A stretch of DNA of 64,000 nt from Subtercola sp. PAMC28395 (GTDB lineage Bacteria > Actinomycetota > Actinomycetes > Actinomycetales > Microbacteriaceae). The position numbers and the translations under genes were made by a program. The stretch covers positions 2,666,001 through 2,730,000 of the forward strand of contig NZ_CP076547.1 of the NCBI RefSeq assembly GCF_018889995.1, in the 5' to 3' direction. Below the pieces are notes generated by a model. It searched no databases. It had not been told where the DNA came from and worked only from the letters and a program-made list of their open reading frames with translations. Below are positions 35,605 to 45,040 of this stretch, in pieces (position 1 is the stretch's first letter; each line of letters begins with the position of its first letter).

Positions 35605-37185
35605 CTACCGGGATCGCGATGGAAGCCATTTCTTGGCCGCCGTGAACTCGTCGCGGGCACGACTGTACTCTTCGATTGCGTAATCAGAGCGCTGCTGTTC
35701 GATGGCGTGGAGGCGACCATAGCCGAAAGTGTTCTCACCCTCGGCAAACGCCAGTTCGGAGCTGGCGAGCAGGAGCTGCTGCAACAGCATGCTGTCACGG
35801 TATTCGCCCAGGGCCGTCTGCACACCCTCGGCCGCGCGTGCCAGTCTCCCGGCTTTCTCGCCGAAGATCGCGGTTTCTCCCGTGCTGAGCGCCTCGACCG
35901 CAAAACGGAGGCGGCGTGCGGCCTTCCGAACCCGGTGCGTCCGTTGGTTCCATTCCGTGGCGTTTGAAGCCTGGTTGACCCCTGCCATCCTCCGCTTGAC
36001 GCGGGCATAGTCCGTCACGATCCCCTCGGCAAGAGCCCTGGCCGCTGGACGCTGCGCGGCCTTGGGCAGAACGGCGCGCGCTGCCAGGTGCTCGAGCGCA
36101 TCGAGCAACCTGAAGTACCGATCGCTGGTCATGAGGTCGTGCAGTCGTTCGAGGGCCCTGTGGTACTCGGCCTCCTTCTGCACGACGACGCGGGCGAGCA
36201 CGGCCTCGTGCATCCGCTTGTTCGACTGGGACCGCACGAGGTTCCTCGCCCGGTCGTGCATGACCTGGGGGTCACGGGCCCCGCCCAGGGTCTGCCCGAG
36301 CACTTCGAGCTCGGATTCCAGAAAGGTCGATTCTGGTGCAGGGAGAAGCGTGCGGTAACTCGCGAACACGCTGCGCAGACGCCGCACTGAGGAGCGCATT
36401 TCATGGATGGCACCGGCCTCGTCCTGGCGCACCTGCGGGTCTGCGGCGACAAGCCTCTCGGTGAGAGAGGTGATCGCGGCACGGAGCACGTCGCCGGCCG
36501 TGCTCCGCGAGGTCAGAACCCAGCGGGGACCGAGCTCACCGAGCTTCTCCTTTCCGAGAGCGTGCGCGAGTTTGGAGATACTCGAGGCCGGGCTCGCGCC
36601 GGCCTCGCTGAGCTGTTTCTCGATCGAATCGAGCAGGGCGTCTCGCTTCTTCGGAGACCCGGGAGCATCGTCGGTCAACTCGACCTCCCACTCCCGCCAG
36701 ACCCTCAGTTGGCCGGTAGCGACATCTCCCGCAGACACGAGGTCATCGCAGACCTCGGCGATGGCAACGTCGTCGGCGCCGAACAGGCATGTCGTCGTTC
36801 GGGTTGTGGTGATCCGGGCAACCGGTGAGACAGGGCGGTTCCGAAGGTGCACCATCACGAGGTCCAGAACCGCGTCGGGAATGGGGCCGTCCTCGCCCAG
36901 CGGCCAGTGCAGTTCGAGACGACCCTCGTCGCCGGGAAGCTTGATGTGCCAGCCCTGGTCTGAACCGCCGGTTCGCCGCCGCAGCACGATGCGCTGCGCA
37001 GCAAGCGCGAGATCTGCTGTGTCGTAGTAGACGGCCTCCAGTGTCGTGGTCTCCGGAGCCGACACGTGAACGACAAGACCGGCGCCTGTCAGATCGGGTA
37101 CGACCGCCGCAGCATCGACGTCGTACTTTCGCTCGATCTCGATGTGCATCTGAGGGGACATCTGCTTTACCTCTACTTCCGTCAC
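35605..37185 (-). CDS. CYTH and CHAD domain protein (polyphosphate-related)
   Basis: 526 residues. The N-terminal CYTH domain has the MHIEIERKYDVD hallmark (ExExK) and acidic/basic pairs that bind triphosphates; the C-terminal CHAD domain (~240-500) is helical with conserved His and basic residues (MRSSVRRLRSVFASYRTLL, HRVRKAARRLRFAVEAL). CHAD proteins bind inorganic polyphosphate, and CYTH enzymes act on triphosphate substrates. The GTG at 37185 follows a TACGTT box by seven bases; an ATG at 37161 with GAGG upstream is the alternative (518 residues). Confidence 0.9.
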   Translation of the reverse strand: MTEVEVKQMSPQMHIEIERKYDVDAAAVVPDLTGAGLVVHVSAPETTTLEAVYYDTADLALAAQRIVLRRRTGGSDQGWHIKLPGDEGRLELHWPLGEDGPIPDAVLDLVMVHLRNRPVSPVARITTTRTTTCLFGADDVAIAEVCDDLVSAGDVATGQLRVWREWEVELTDDAPGSPKKRDALLDSIEKQLSEAGASPASSISKLAHALGKEKLGELGPRWVLTSRSTAGDVLRAAITSLTERLVAADPQVRQDEAGAIHEMRSSVRRLRSVFASYRTLLPAPESTFLESELEVLGQTLGGARDPQVMHDRARNLVRSQSNKRMHEAVLARVVVQKEAEYHRALERLHDLMTSDRYFRLLDALEHLAARAVLPKAAQRPAARALAEGIVTDYARVKRRMAGVNQASNATEWNQRTHRVRKAARRLRFAVEALSTGETAIFGEKAGRLARAAEGVQTALGEYRDSMLLQQLLLASSELAFAEGENTFGYGRLHAIEQQRSDYAIEEYSRARDEFTAAKKWLPSRSR

Positions 37186-37264
37186 TCACGGTAACGTATC
37201 CGGCCTGTACGCAGGCGGCAGAGTGCGACCAGCACCCTGCGCCGGTGCGGAGTACGGTTGAAGG
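37186..37264. promoter_or_regulatory. divergent promoter region, CYTH-CHAD / oligopeptidase
   Basis: 79 bp. On the minus strand TACGTT (37198-37193) lies seven bases before the GTG at 37185; on the plus strand TACGGT (37253-37258) lies six bases before the ATG at 37265. Confidence 0.4.
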
Positions 37265-39385
37265 ATGCCCACCGGTACTCCCCCGATTGCACAGAAGATC
37301 GCCCACCGACGAGAGCACCACAATGATGTGGTGATCGACAACTATGAGTGGCTCCGAGACAAGGAGAGCGAAGAGGTCCTCAACCACCTGCGTGCGGAGA
37401 ACGACTGGACCGACAGCCAGTTGCTGCCTCTCGCGGGTCTCCAGCAGAGTATCTTCGACGAAATCAAGCGCCGCACCCGCGAAACCGACCTCTCTGTTCC
37501 CGTGCGCGATGGAGCGTGGTGGTACTACACCCGCACCATCGAAGGCAGCCAGTACGGCGTGCATGCGCGGGCCCCGATCGCCTCGCCGGATGACTGGAAT
37601 CCACCTGTGCTCGACCCGGGAGTCGCCGTGCCGGGCGAGGTGATCGTTCTCGATGACAATGCCGAGGCCGAGGGCCACGACTTCTATTCGCTCGGCAGTT
37701 TCGATGTGAGTGCAGACGGTAGCTACCTCGCCTACGGGATCGACACCGTGGGTGATGAACGCTACACACTGCGCATCCGTGATCTCGTCACTGGTCTCGA
37801 TCTGCCCGACACGATCGAAGACACCTCTCCCGGCGCCACTTTCGGCGCCGATTCGACGTATGTCTTCTACCCGACCGTCGACCCCTCCTGGCGACCTGAC
37901 ACCATCTGGCGCCACGAAGTCGGCACCGTCGCCTCTGACGATGTCGCCGTCTTCACCGAACCTGACGAGCGGTTCTGGGTCGGTGTGGGCCTCACCCGCA
38001 GTCGCCGCTACCTCGAAATAGCTGCCTCATCGAGTGTCACCAGCGAATCCCGCCTGCTCGACGCTTCGACCCCTCTGGGCGAATTCACGGTGGTCTGGCC
38101 GCGAACGGAGGGCGTCGAATACTCCCTCGAACACGCCGTCGTCGAAGGCGAAGACCGGCTCCTCATCACTCACAACGCGAGCGGAGACAATTTCGAGGTG
38201 GTCGACGTCGCAGTGGATGATCCCACCGACGCGTCACGTCAACGGGTCATCCTCGCCCACGACCCCCTCGTGAGACTCGAAGGCGTGGATGCCTTCCAGG
38301 GTTTTCTGAGCGTCGAGTATCGCCGCGACGCGCTGAGCCGGGTCGCCGTGATGGCGCTCGGCGCCACACCAGGCACGGGATACGGCACGCTCACCGAACT
38401 CCCCTTCACCGAGACCCTGTTCACCGTTGGGACGGGCGGCAACCCCGAATGGTCGCAACCGACCCTGCGCGTCGGCTTCACCTCTTTCGTCACGCCCTCC
38501 ACGGTGTACGACTACGTCGTCTCGACCGGTGAGCTGCGCGTTCTCAAACAACAGCCTGTTCTCGGCGCCTACAACCCCGATGACTACACCCAGCGGCGCG
38601 AATGGGCGACGGCCGACGACGGCACCCGCGTGCCGCTCTCCCTGGTCTACCGAAGCGACACCCGCATCGACGAGACTGCCCAGCCGGTCATCCTCTACGG
38701 CTACGGTTCCTACGAAGCGAGCATCGACTCCTCGTTCTCGGTCGCCAGGCTCTCGCTGCTCGACCGCGGGGTCGTCTTCGCCATCGCCCATGTGCGCGGC
38801 GGCGGCGAACTCGGGCGCTGGTGGTACGAGTCCGGCAAGACCCTCACCAAACGCAACACCTTCAGCGATTTCATCGCGTGCGCCCGGCACCTCATCAACA
38901 TCGGTGCCACAACGCCGCAGCTGCTCGTTGCACAGGGAGGGAGTGCAGGAGGCCTCCTCATGGGCGCCGTTGCAAACCAGGCGCCCGAACTCTTCGCCGG
39001 CATTCTCGCGCAGGTGCCGTTCGTCGACCCGCTCACCTCGATTCTCGACCCCTCGCTGCCCCTCACCGTCATCGAGTGGGATGAGTGGGGCGATCCCCTC
39101 CACTACCCGGGCGTCTACGCGTACATGAAGTCCTATTCGCCCTACGAAAACGTACGCGACGGGGCAGAATACCCGCGCATCCTCGCCATGACAAGCCTCA
39201 ACGACACCAGGGTGCTCTATGTCGAACCCGCCAAGTGGGTCGCCCGGCTGCGCGAAGCGGGGGCCACTCCCCTGCTGAAGACAGAGATGTCGGCCGGTCA
39301 CGGCGGCGTGAGCGGCCGCTACGCGCGCTGGAAGGAGACGGCCTGTGAATATGCATGGATGCTCGACGTTTTGGGTCTCGCGTAG
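37265..39385 (+). CDS. ptrB: S9 family prolyl oligopeptidase, oligopeptidase B type
   Basis: 706 residues. A beta-propeller N-terminal domain guards an alpha/beta hydrolase domain that cuts short peptides after basic residues in oligopeptidase B. DNYEWLRDKESEEVLNHL at the start is typical. The triad is readable: Ser in AQGGSAGGLLMG, Asp in TSLNDTRVLYVEPAKW, His in MSAGHGGVSGRYARW. No signal peptide, so cytoplasmic. A TACGGT box lies six bases before the ATG. Confidence 0.9.
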   Translation: MPTGTPPIAQKIAHRREHHNDVVIDNYEWLRDKESEEVLNHLRAENDWTDSQLLPLAGLQQSIFDEIKRRTRETDLSVPVRDGAWWYYTRTIEGSQYGVHARAPIASPDDWNPPVLDPGVAVPGEVIVLDDNAEAEGHDFYSLGSFDVSADGSYLAYGIDTVGDERYTLRIRDLVTGLDLPDTIEDTSPGATFGADSTYVFYPTVDPSWRPDTIWRHEVGTVASDDVAVFTEPDERFWVGVGLTRSRRYLEIAASSSVTSESRLLDASTPLGEFTVVWPRTEGVEYSLEHAVVEGEDRLLITHNASGDNFEVVDVAVDDPTDASRQRVILAHDPLVRLEGVDAFQGFLSVEYRRDALSRVAVMALGATPGTGYGTLTELPFTETLFTVGTGGNPEWSQPTLRVGFTSFVTPSTVYDYVVSTGELRVLKQQPVLGAYNPDDYTQRREWATADDGTRVPLSLVYRSDTRIDETAQPVILYGYGSYEASIDSSFSVARLSLLDRGVVFAIAHVRGGGELGRWWYESGKTLTKRNTFSDFIACARHLINIGATTPQLLVAQGGSAGGLLMGAVANQAPELFAGILAQVPFVDPLTSILDPSLPLTVIEWDEWGDPLHYPGVYAYMKSYSPYENVRDGAEYPRILAMTSLNDTRVLYVEPAKWVARLREAGATPLLKTEMSAGHGGVSGRYARWKETACEYAWMLDVLGLA

Positions 39386-39422
39386 GGTGGGAGGGCAACG
39401 CAGAGCGTAAGGGGTCGGGCTG

Positions 39423-40883
39423 ATGGCAGAAATGGGCACAACGCAGATCGGCGGCGTCGACGAAGTCGCGCTGGTCGATGCTCTCGCCCTGTGGATGCCG
39501 TCGCAGCGCTGGTTCCAGGGAAAGGGAACCCAGCCAGACCTGCGGCTGGTCGGCAGCTTCGAATTCACCCCTGGGCCCGCTGCGGATCCGGGTACTCACC
39601 TCGTGACGGCTCTGGTGCTCGACGAAGGCGGCCCTCAGGGCAAGCTCTATCAGGTGCCGATAACCGTTCGGCGCGATCGGATGCCCGGCGAAAGCCAGCC
39701 GCTCATTGCAGTCTTCGACCACCCCGGGCCGTCGGCCTTCGTCTACGACGGCACGCACGATCTCGACTACTCTTCTGCTCTGCTCGACCTGGTCACGCGC
39801 GACGGAGTGACCGCAGCTGAAGGCGCCTCGGCAAGTATCGGTGGCGCCACTGCGAGCGGCCGAAGCCAGACCCCCGGGCATCCACTTGTCGTCGTCTCGT
39901 CGAAAGTCCTGAGTGGCGAGCAGTCGAACACCTCGATCATCATGACGGTGACCACCGCTGACGGCGAGCCTGCCCCTGGCGTCATCTGCAAGGTCTTCCG
40001 GGTGCTCCACCACGGCAACAACCCCGATGTGGTTCTGCAGTCAGCGCTGGCCAAGGCCGGGTCTGACAAAGTCCCGGCCTCCATCGGCAGCGTCGTGGGC
40101 CAGTGGCAGGACTCCCGGATGCCCGACGGCCGCACCTCTGGTCATCTGGCCTTCGCACAGCAGTTCCTGCCGGGGGTCGAAGACGCGTGGCGAGTCGCCC
40201 TCGAATCGGCACGCAAGGTCGAATCGTTCACGGCAGAAGCACGAGCGCTCGGTGCAGCGACGGCAGAGGTTCACGAGACGCTCGCAGAGGTCATGCCGAC
40301 GCTCGCACCGTCGCCTGAACTCATCGCCGGCGTACTGGCGAGTATGCGTCGGCGCCACGCTGGGGCTGTGCGGGAGGTACCAGCTCTCGCCGCACACAGC
40401 GAAGCGATCGAGCACCTGTTCGAAGTCGCCGCGGCCAGCCCGTGGCCCCGGCTGCAGCGCATCCACGGGGACTACCATCTGGGCCAGGTGCTCGCCGTAC
40501 CCGATGGTGGGTGGGTACTCGTCGACTTCGAAGGAGAACCGCTCCGCCCGATGGTCGAGCGAAACCAGCCTGACCTGACCCTTCGTGACATCGCTGGCAT
40601 GCTGCGATCATTCGACTACGTCGCGGGCTCGTTCGCCCAGTCACACCCCGGAGACGAGAAGCTCGGCGACGATGCCGCCGCGTGGGCACACGAGGCCAGG
40701 GACGCGTTTCTCGACGGCTACGCTGAACGTTCAGGCATCGAGTTGCGCGCAAACCGTGCCCTGCTTGATGCGTTCGAGATCGACAAGGCGCTCTACGAAG
40801 CGATCTACGAAGTGCGCAACCGGCCGAGCTGGGTGACGATTCCTGTCACCGCCGTGGCGAGACTGGCGAATCGCCGTCGCTGA
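39423..40883 (+). CDS. maltokinase-like kinase with N-terminal cap domain
   Basis: 486 residues. The N-terminal cap (LVDALALWMPSQRWFQGKG) is the maltokinase cap signature, and the kinase core has RIHGDYHLGQVL (catalytic loop) and WVLVDFEGEP (metal-binding Asp). Maltokinase phosphorylates maltose for the GlgE alpha-glucan pathway, usually beside or fused to trehalose synthase TreS. Here it stands alone after the oligopeptidase gene, so the substrate is less certain. AAGGGG lies nine bases before the ATG. Confidence 0.8.
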   Translation: MAEMGTTQIGGVDEVALVDALALWMPSQRWFQGKGTQPDLRLVGSFEFTPGPAADPGTHLVTALVLDEGGPQGKLYQVPITVRRDRMPGESQPLIAVFDHPGPSAFVYDGTHDLDYSSALLDLVTRDGVTAAEGASASIGGATASGRSQTPGHPLVVVSSKVLSGEQSNTSIIMTVTTADGEPAPGVICKVFRVLHHGNNPDVVLQSALAKAGSDKVPASIGSVVGQWQDSRMPDGRTSGHLAFAQQFLPGVEDAWRVALESARKVESFTAEARALGAATAEVHETLAEVMPTLAPSPELIAGVLASMRRRHAGAVREVPALAAHSEAIEHLFEVAAASPWPRLQRIHGDYHLGQVLAVPDGGWVLVDFEGEPLRPMVERNQPDLTLRDIAGMLRSFDYVAGSFAQSHPGDEKLGDDAAAWAHEARDAFLDGYAERSGIELRANRALLDAFEIDKALYEAIYEVRNRPSWVTIPVTAVARLANRRR

Positions 40884-40894
40884 CAGGCTCGTCG

Positions 40895-42049
40895 TCACAG
40901 CCAGCCGCGGCGCTTGAACATCACGTAGAGGCCGGTGCTGAGTGCCACCATGAGTCCGATGGCCGCAGGGTAACCCCAGGCGAAATGCAACTCGGGCATG
41001 ATGTCGAAGTTCATACCGTAGATACCGGTCACGACCGTCGGCGCGAAGAAGATCGCCGCCCACGCTGAGATCTTCTTGACCTCGTCGTTCTGGTGGTTGC
41101 TTGTCTCTGCGAGCTTCTTCATGTCTTCGTTCTGGCGCTGGGCCACGAGCGTGGCGTTCACCGTCAGGATCTCGCGAAGGGTCTGTCGAAAACCGTCGAC
41201 CCGGTCGTTGACGACCGTGACGTGGTCGAGAACGTCACGAAAGGCGCGCTTCAACTCGATCGTGCCGTCGACCTGGTCGAACAGGGCCCGAAGCGTCTCG
41301 AGCATGCCCGTCAGCGGGAGTGTGGCGCGCTGGAAGTCGAGCACCTCCTGTGACAACTCGTAGATGCGCCGGGAGACCTGGGGGTCTCCTTCGAAGACCT
41401 GTGCCTCGATCTGGTCGATGTCGGTCTCGAGGCCGGCGACGACCGGCGCGTACTGGTCGACCACCGCATCCATGATGGCGTAGAGCACGGCCACCGGCCC
41501 GAGAGCCAGAAGCTCGGGTTCGCTCTCCATGCGCCTGCGCACAACCGAGAGGTCAGGAGATTCACTGTGGCGAACCGAGATCACGAAGTTCGGGCCGACG
41601 AAGATATGCAGCTCGCCGAATTCGACCTCTTCACGCTCGTCGACGTAGAACGCCGCGCGCAGCACGACGAACAGAACGTCGCCATAGCGCTCCAGCTTGG
41701 GTCGCTGATGGGCGCCCACCGCGTCTTCGATGGCGAGCGGGTGGAGGTTGAAGTCATTCTCCATCTCGAGGAGTTCGGGTGCCGAAGGCCTGTACAGGCC
41801 GATCCACGCAAGACCGTCGGGGATGGCCCCGAGCGCCGCGATCGTCTCGTCGGGAGTGGAGGGTGAGAGCACTCGTTTTCCGCCAGCATAGATGGCGTTG
41901 TCGACCATGCTTCGCCTGGTGCCGGCGGCAGCAGGAATGGTTGGAGTCTCGACCGTCTCCGGGGCCTTCGAACCCGGCCGGATGCCCGATATCCCCTTGA
42001 TAACGCTCTGGAACTTCGTGGTCTTCACCGGCTGCGCCACCCTTCCCAT
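40895..42049 (-). CDS. corA: CorA family magnesium/divalent cation transporter
   Basis: 384 residues. A cytoplasmic alpha/beta domain and a long helix (QTLREILTVNATLVAQRQNE) lead to two C-terminal membrane helices. The pore signature GMN is in VVTGIYGMNFDIMPE, and the protein ends in the basic MFKRRGWL. I chose the ATG at 42049; the start is not well marked (only AGGA adjoins it), and the open frame continues to 42154. Forms a pentamer in the membrane. Confidence 0.9.
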   Translation of the reverse strand: MGRVAQPVKTTKFQSVIKGISGIRPGSKAPETVETPTIPAAAGTRRSMVDNAIYAGGKRVLSPSTPDETIAALGAIPDGLAWIGLYRPSAPELLEMENDFNLHPLAIEDAVGAHQRPKLERYGDVLFVVLRAAFYVDEREEVEFGELHIFVGPNFVISVRHSESPDLSVVRRRMESEPELLALGPVAVLYAIMDAVVDQYAPVVAGLETDIDQIEAQVFEGDPQVSRRIYELSQEVLDFQRATLPLTGMLETLRALFDQVDGTIELKRAFRDVLDHVTVVNDRVDGFRQTLREILTVNATLVAQRQNEDMKKLAETSNHQNDEVKKISAWAAIFFAPTVVTGIYGMNFDIMPELHFAWGYPAAIGLMVALSTGLYVMFKRRGWL

Positions 42050-42337
42050 TCCTGGCCCCGTTGTGGGCCAGCTGACCCGAAGCTGAACATGACACCACAC
42101 TGTGACAAATTCACTGGGCGTTTCGGTCCCAGAATGCCATACTCTGTGAGGCACAAATCACTTGGTGAGAAACTGTGGAGCGTTAGCACACTGACCGCGT
42201 GGCGTTAACCGCTCGTTCAGGTTTCTCTGCTTGTGTTGTTCCACAGCACGATCTGACGGGTCACGAGCCCGGCAGCGAGGCCAGGATGAAAGCCTGGCCA
42301 GAACCGCAGCACGCTAACCCGAAATGGCGAACACCCG
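42050..42337. other. long divergent intergenic region
   Basis: 288 bp between corA and the phosphodiesterase gene. It holds a 7-bp hairpin GGCCAGG/CCTGGCC with a 7-base loop (42279-42299), 39 bp before the plus-strand ATG and not followed by a T-run. I see no ORF or RNA gene I can support. It must carry both promoters, but no box is convincing. Confidence 0.4.
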
Positions 42338-43312
42338 ATGTCAGTCACTGTGGCCCAGGAAACTGAGCCGGCCCAGTACCGGAAACAGACCCAGTACCCG
42401 AGGCCAGACCACTTCATCCTTCACTTCAGCGACACCCATTTTGTGGGTTCCGATGATCTGCTGTACGACAAGGTCGACAGCGAGGGCCACCTGCTCGAGA
42501 TCCTCGCAGATCTGACGGCCTCTGGTGCCAGGCCCGAAGCAATCGTCTTCACCGGGGACCTCGCCGACAAGGGCGACCCGAAGGCCTATGAGAAGCTCCG
42601 GGCGATCGTCGAGCCGGCTGCCGCGACCATGGGCGCAGAGGTGATCTGGGTCATGGGCAACCACGACAACCGCGCTGCGTTCCGTGCCGGTCTCCTCGAC
42701 CAGCTTCCGTCGATGAAGCCCATCGACCGTGTCTACGACGTGAATGGACTGCGGATCATCACGCTCGACTCCACCGTGCCCGGTTCGCACCACGGGGAGA
42801 TCAGCCACGAACAGCTCGACTGGCTGGCAGAGGAGCTGGCGAGCCCGGCTCCGCACGGCACGATCCTCGCCCTGCATCACCCGCCTGTGCCGAGCGTGCT
42901 CGACCTTGCCGTGATGGTCGAACTCCGCGACCAAGCCTCGCTCGCCGAAGTCATTCTGGGCTCCGACGTGCGCTCGATCATCGCAGGCCACCTGCACTAC
43001 TCGAGTACGGCAATGTTCGCCGGCGTGCCGGTTTCCGTTGCCTCTGCAACGTGCTACACCCAGGATCTGAACGTACCCGTCGGCGGTACGCTCGCTCGCG
43101 ATGGCGCCCAGGCGTTCAACCTCATCCACGTGTATGAGAACACCGTGCTGCACTCGGTCGTGCCGATCGGCCATTACGCCCGCGTCTCGTACACCAGCGC
43201 CGCAGAGACGGCGGCGATTCTCGAGACGGCCGGCGTCGAGATCGCTCCCGCGGTCAACGCACCGGTTCCCGCAGAGGCGCCGCTGGTCATCCCGGCCCTG
43301 GTCGTCGCCTGA
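42338..43312 (+). CDS. metallophosphoesterase, 3',5'-cyclic-nucleotide phosphodiesterase (CpdA) type
   Basis: 324 residues. All class III phosphodiesterase metal motifs are readable: FSDTHF (DxH), FTGDLADKG (GDxxD), VMGNHDNR (GNHD), ALHHPPVP and IAGHLHYSS (GHxH). This matches CpdA/Rv0805-like enzymes that hydrolyse cyclic nucleotides, though the true substrate varies. About 25 polar residues precede the domain. No signal peptide. Confidence 0.87.
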   Translation: MSVTVAQETEPAQYRKQTQYPRPDHFILHFSDTHFVGSDDLLYDKVDSEGHLLEILADLTASGARPEAIVFTGDLADKGDPKAYEKLRAIVEPAAATMGAEVIWVMGNHDNRAAFRAGLLDQLPSMKPIDRVYDVNGLRIITLDSTVPGSHHGEISHEQLDWLAEELASPAPHGTILALHHPPVPSVLDLAVMVELRDQASLAEVILGSDVRSIIAGHLHYSSTAMFAGVPVSVASATCYTQDLNVPVGGTLARDGAQAFNLIHVYENTVLHSVVPIGHYARVSYTSAAETAAILETAGVEIAPAVNAPVPAEAPLVIPALVVA

Positions 43313-43361
43313 GGCGACGACACTCGTTCGTGATCCGTGATCTCTCCGGGGTGCCGGGGCT

Positions 43362-44837
43362 CTACCTCTCCCAGGGCGCTTTGAAGGGGAAGTAGTGCTC
43401 GAGGAACGCCTGCACAGTCTGCAGGCGCTCTTCGGCCGAGACCTCTGGGTAGCTGCCATCGTTCAGGCAGAAGAAGTCGAACGCCCTCTTGCGCAGGATT
43501 CCGGGCAACAATCCAAGACCTGAGCGCATGGTCGTATCGACGTAGCAGACGCTGGCCGACTCCTGCACGACGGCCCGGCCGGTCATCAGTGCGTAGTAGT
43601 GGTAGAGCGAATTGGTGACGGAGATGTCGGTGCTCGACCGGAACCTGCTCGCTGCCGTGCGGGCGAAATCGTCGGCGAACTCCATCTCGAGTTCGCTCAT
43701 GACGCTGCGCCGCAACGGTGCCGCGGCGTGTTCGAGGTGCCGGGTGATGATGCGCCCGAACGTGTCGAAGAGGAGCTGGCGGTTGACGCGGGCCGCGTTC
43801 TCGAATCCACTTCGCTCAACGCCGTTCTCGCCGAGGCCGATTCTCGTCGTCGCCTCGATGAACTTGGTGACTCCGCCGCTGGAGAAGAACATGTTGGGCT
43901 GAACGGGCCGACCGAAGAACATGTCGTCGTTCGAGTAGAGAAAGTGTTCGCTGATGCCGGGGATGTGGTGCAACTGGCTCTCGACGGCCTGCGAGTTGTG
44001 GGTGGGCAGTACCGAGGGGTCGCTGAAGAACTCTTCGCTGCGAACGAAGGTGACCTGCGGATGATCGGCGAGCCAGTCGGGTTTGGCCGAGTCGCTCGCG
44101 ATGAAGATCCGACGGACCCAGGGCGCGAAGATGTACACCGATCGCAGGGCGTACTTGAGCTCGTCGATCTGGCGGAACCGGGCATCGGAATCGTCTCCCT
44201 CCCCCAGGATGTATTCGCCCGTCTGAGCCTTACGACGTCTCTGGTAGTCCACGTCGTTGCCGTCGACCCAGGAGAACACCATGTCGATGTCGAAGACGAC
44301 GTCGTTGGCCTGAACGTCGAACATGCCACGCAGCGAGTTCCACGTCTTGCCGTAGAGCTCGACGGTGGACTCGATCGCCTCTGACCTCTGCAGGACACGC
44401 CTGGTGAGCGAGTTCTCCACCGGGCAGACGATCACGTCTTCTTCGAAACTCCAGAGCTGGAGCTCGATTCCCGTCGACGACCCATACGTCAGGCCACCCA
44501 CGGGCTCGACACGCGGGCGGTAGAGCCTGAAGATCCGGGCCTTGCGACTCTCAGACAGCACACCATCGCACACGAGCACCGGCGGCCGCTTCTTACCCTC
44601 GACAGTCTTGGAGTACATCGGTTCGTCTGCACACGCCGCAGCAAGCACGCGCTCGAGCTTCAGCCGCCGGGCTGCGCTGACCACAACAACCGGCCGTTCA
44701 TCGTTGCCCCGAATCAGAAAGAACGGAATCGCCGCGTCGGCGAGAGCCTGCCTGACGAAGAGAAGGTCTTCGACCATGGCTTCGTGTGGCGTCAGCGTCG
44801 TGTTGACCTGCGTCAACAGACCCTTGCGCACCACCAC
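43362..44837 (-). CDS. Stealth family protein (sugar-phosphate transferase)
   Basis: 491 residues from a GTG. The conserved Stealth regions are clear: DIDMVFSWVDGNDVDYQRRR (CR2 start), ELKYALRSVYIFAPWVRRIF, YSNDDMFFGRPVQPNMFF, and a C-terminal DDFART region. Stealth proteins transfer hexose-1-phosphate in capsule or wall polysaccharide synthesis. The frame is open 48 codons further to a CTG at 44981 that has AAGGAG eight bases upstream and overlaps the stop of a small ORF. The stretch before the GTG looks coding, so the real start may be upstream. Confidence 0.85.
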   Translation of the reverse strand: MVVRKGLLTQVNTTLTPHEAMVEDLLFVRQALADAAIPFFLIRGNDERPVVVVSAARRLKLERVLAAACADEPMYSKTVEGKKRPPVLVCDGVLSESRKARIFRLYRPRVEPVGGLTYGSSTGIELQLWSFEEDVIVCPVENSLTRRVLQRSEAIESTVELYGKTWNSLRGMFDVQANDVVFDIDMVFSWVDGNDVDYQRRRKAQTGEYILGEGDDSDARFRQIDELKYALRSVYIFAPWVRRIFIASDSAKPDWLADHPQVTFVRSEEFFSDPSVLPTHNSQAVESQLHHIPGISEHFLYSNDDMFFGRPVQPNMFFSSGGVTKFIEATTRIGLGENGVERSGFENAARVNRQLLFDTFGRIITRHLEHAAAPLRRSVMSELEMEFADDFARTAASRFRSSTDISVTNSLYHYYALMTGRAVVQESASVCYVDTTMRSGLGLLPGILRKRAFDFFCLNDGSYPEVSAEERLQTVQAFLEHYFPFKAPWER

Positions 44838-44977
44838 ATCGCTTCGCCCGTGGCTCCTCGGCCACGATCGCGGAGCACCCAGGTGCCCGGATGCTGCGCT
44901 GAAGAGCTCTTCGGGAGCTTCGGGTTCGAGTGGCGTCTCGAGGGCGACATTGTGAGTCGCAGCACTACCTGTCGATA

Positions 44978-45034
44978 TCAGCGGAACAACTCCTTAGTTC
45001 TCTTCGTGAAGGTTCTCTTCGTGAAAGTTGTCAT
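44978..45034 (-). CDS. possible 18-residue leader ORF before the Stealth gene
   Basis: It reads MTTFTKRTFTKRTKELFR, with the unit FTKRT twice, encoded by a 15-bp direct repeat. Its stop TGA overlaps the CTG at 44981 (CTGA), the same geometry as the ATGA and GTGA couplings elsewhere in this window. An in-frame ATG at 45058 would give 26 residues. No Shine-Dalgarno is evident for it. It may be a regulatory leader peptide or chance. Confidence 0.3.
   Translation of the reverse strand: MTTFTKRTFTKRTKELFR
44997..45026. repeat. 15-bp direct repeat, two copies
   Basis: GTTCTCTTCGTGAAG at 44997-45011 is followed at once by GTTCTCTTCGTGAAA at 45012-45026. It lies just upstream of the AAGGAG site before the Stealth frame. 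Confidence 0.85.
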
Positions 45035-45040
45035 TGTGCA

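Noticed and set aside
38234..39568. 444-codon minus-strand open frame across oligopeptidase B
   Set aside because: Antisense to the triad-bearing domain of a well-supported gene.
42279..42299. Rho-independent terminator in the corA/phosphodiesterase gap
   Set aside because: The 7-bp hairpin lies between divergent genes and has no T-run, so it does not end either transcript.
44954..44956. ATG at 44954 as the Stealth start
   Set aside because: It is in another frame and meets a stop before the conserved Stealth regions; the CTG at 44981 or GTG at 44837 are in frame.
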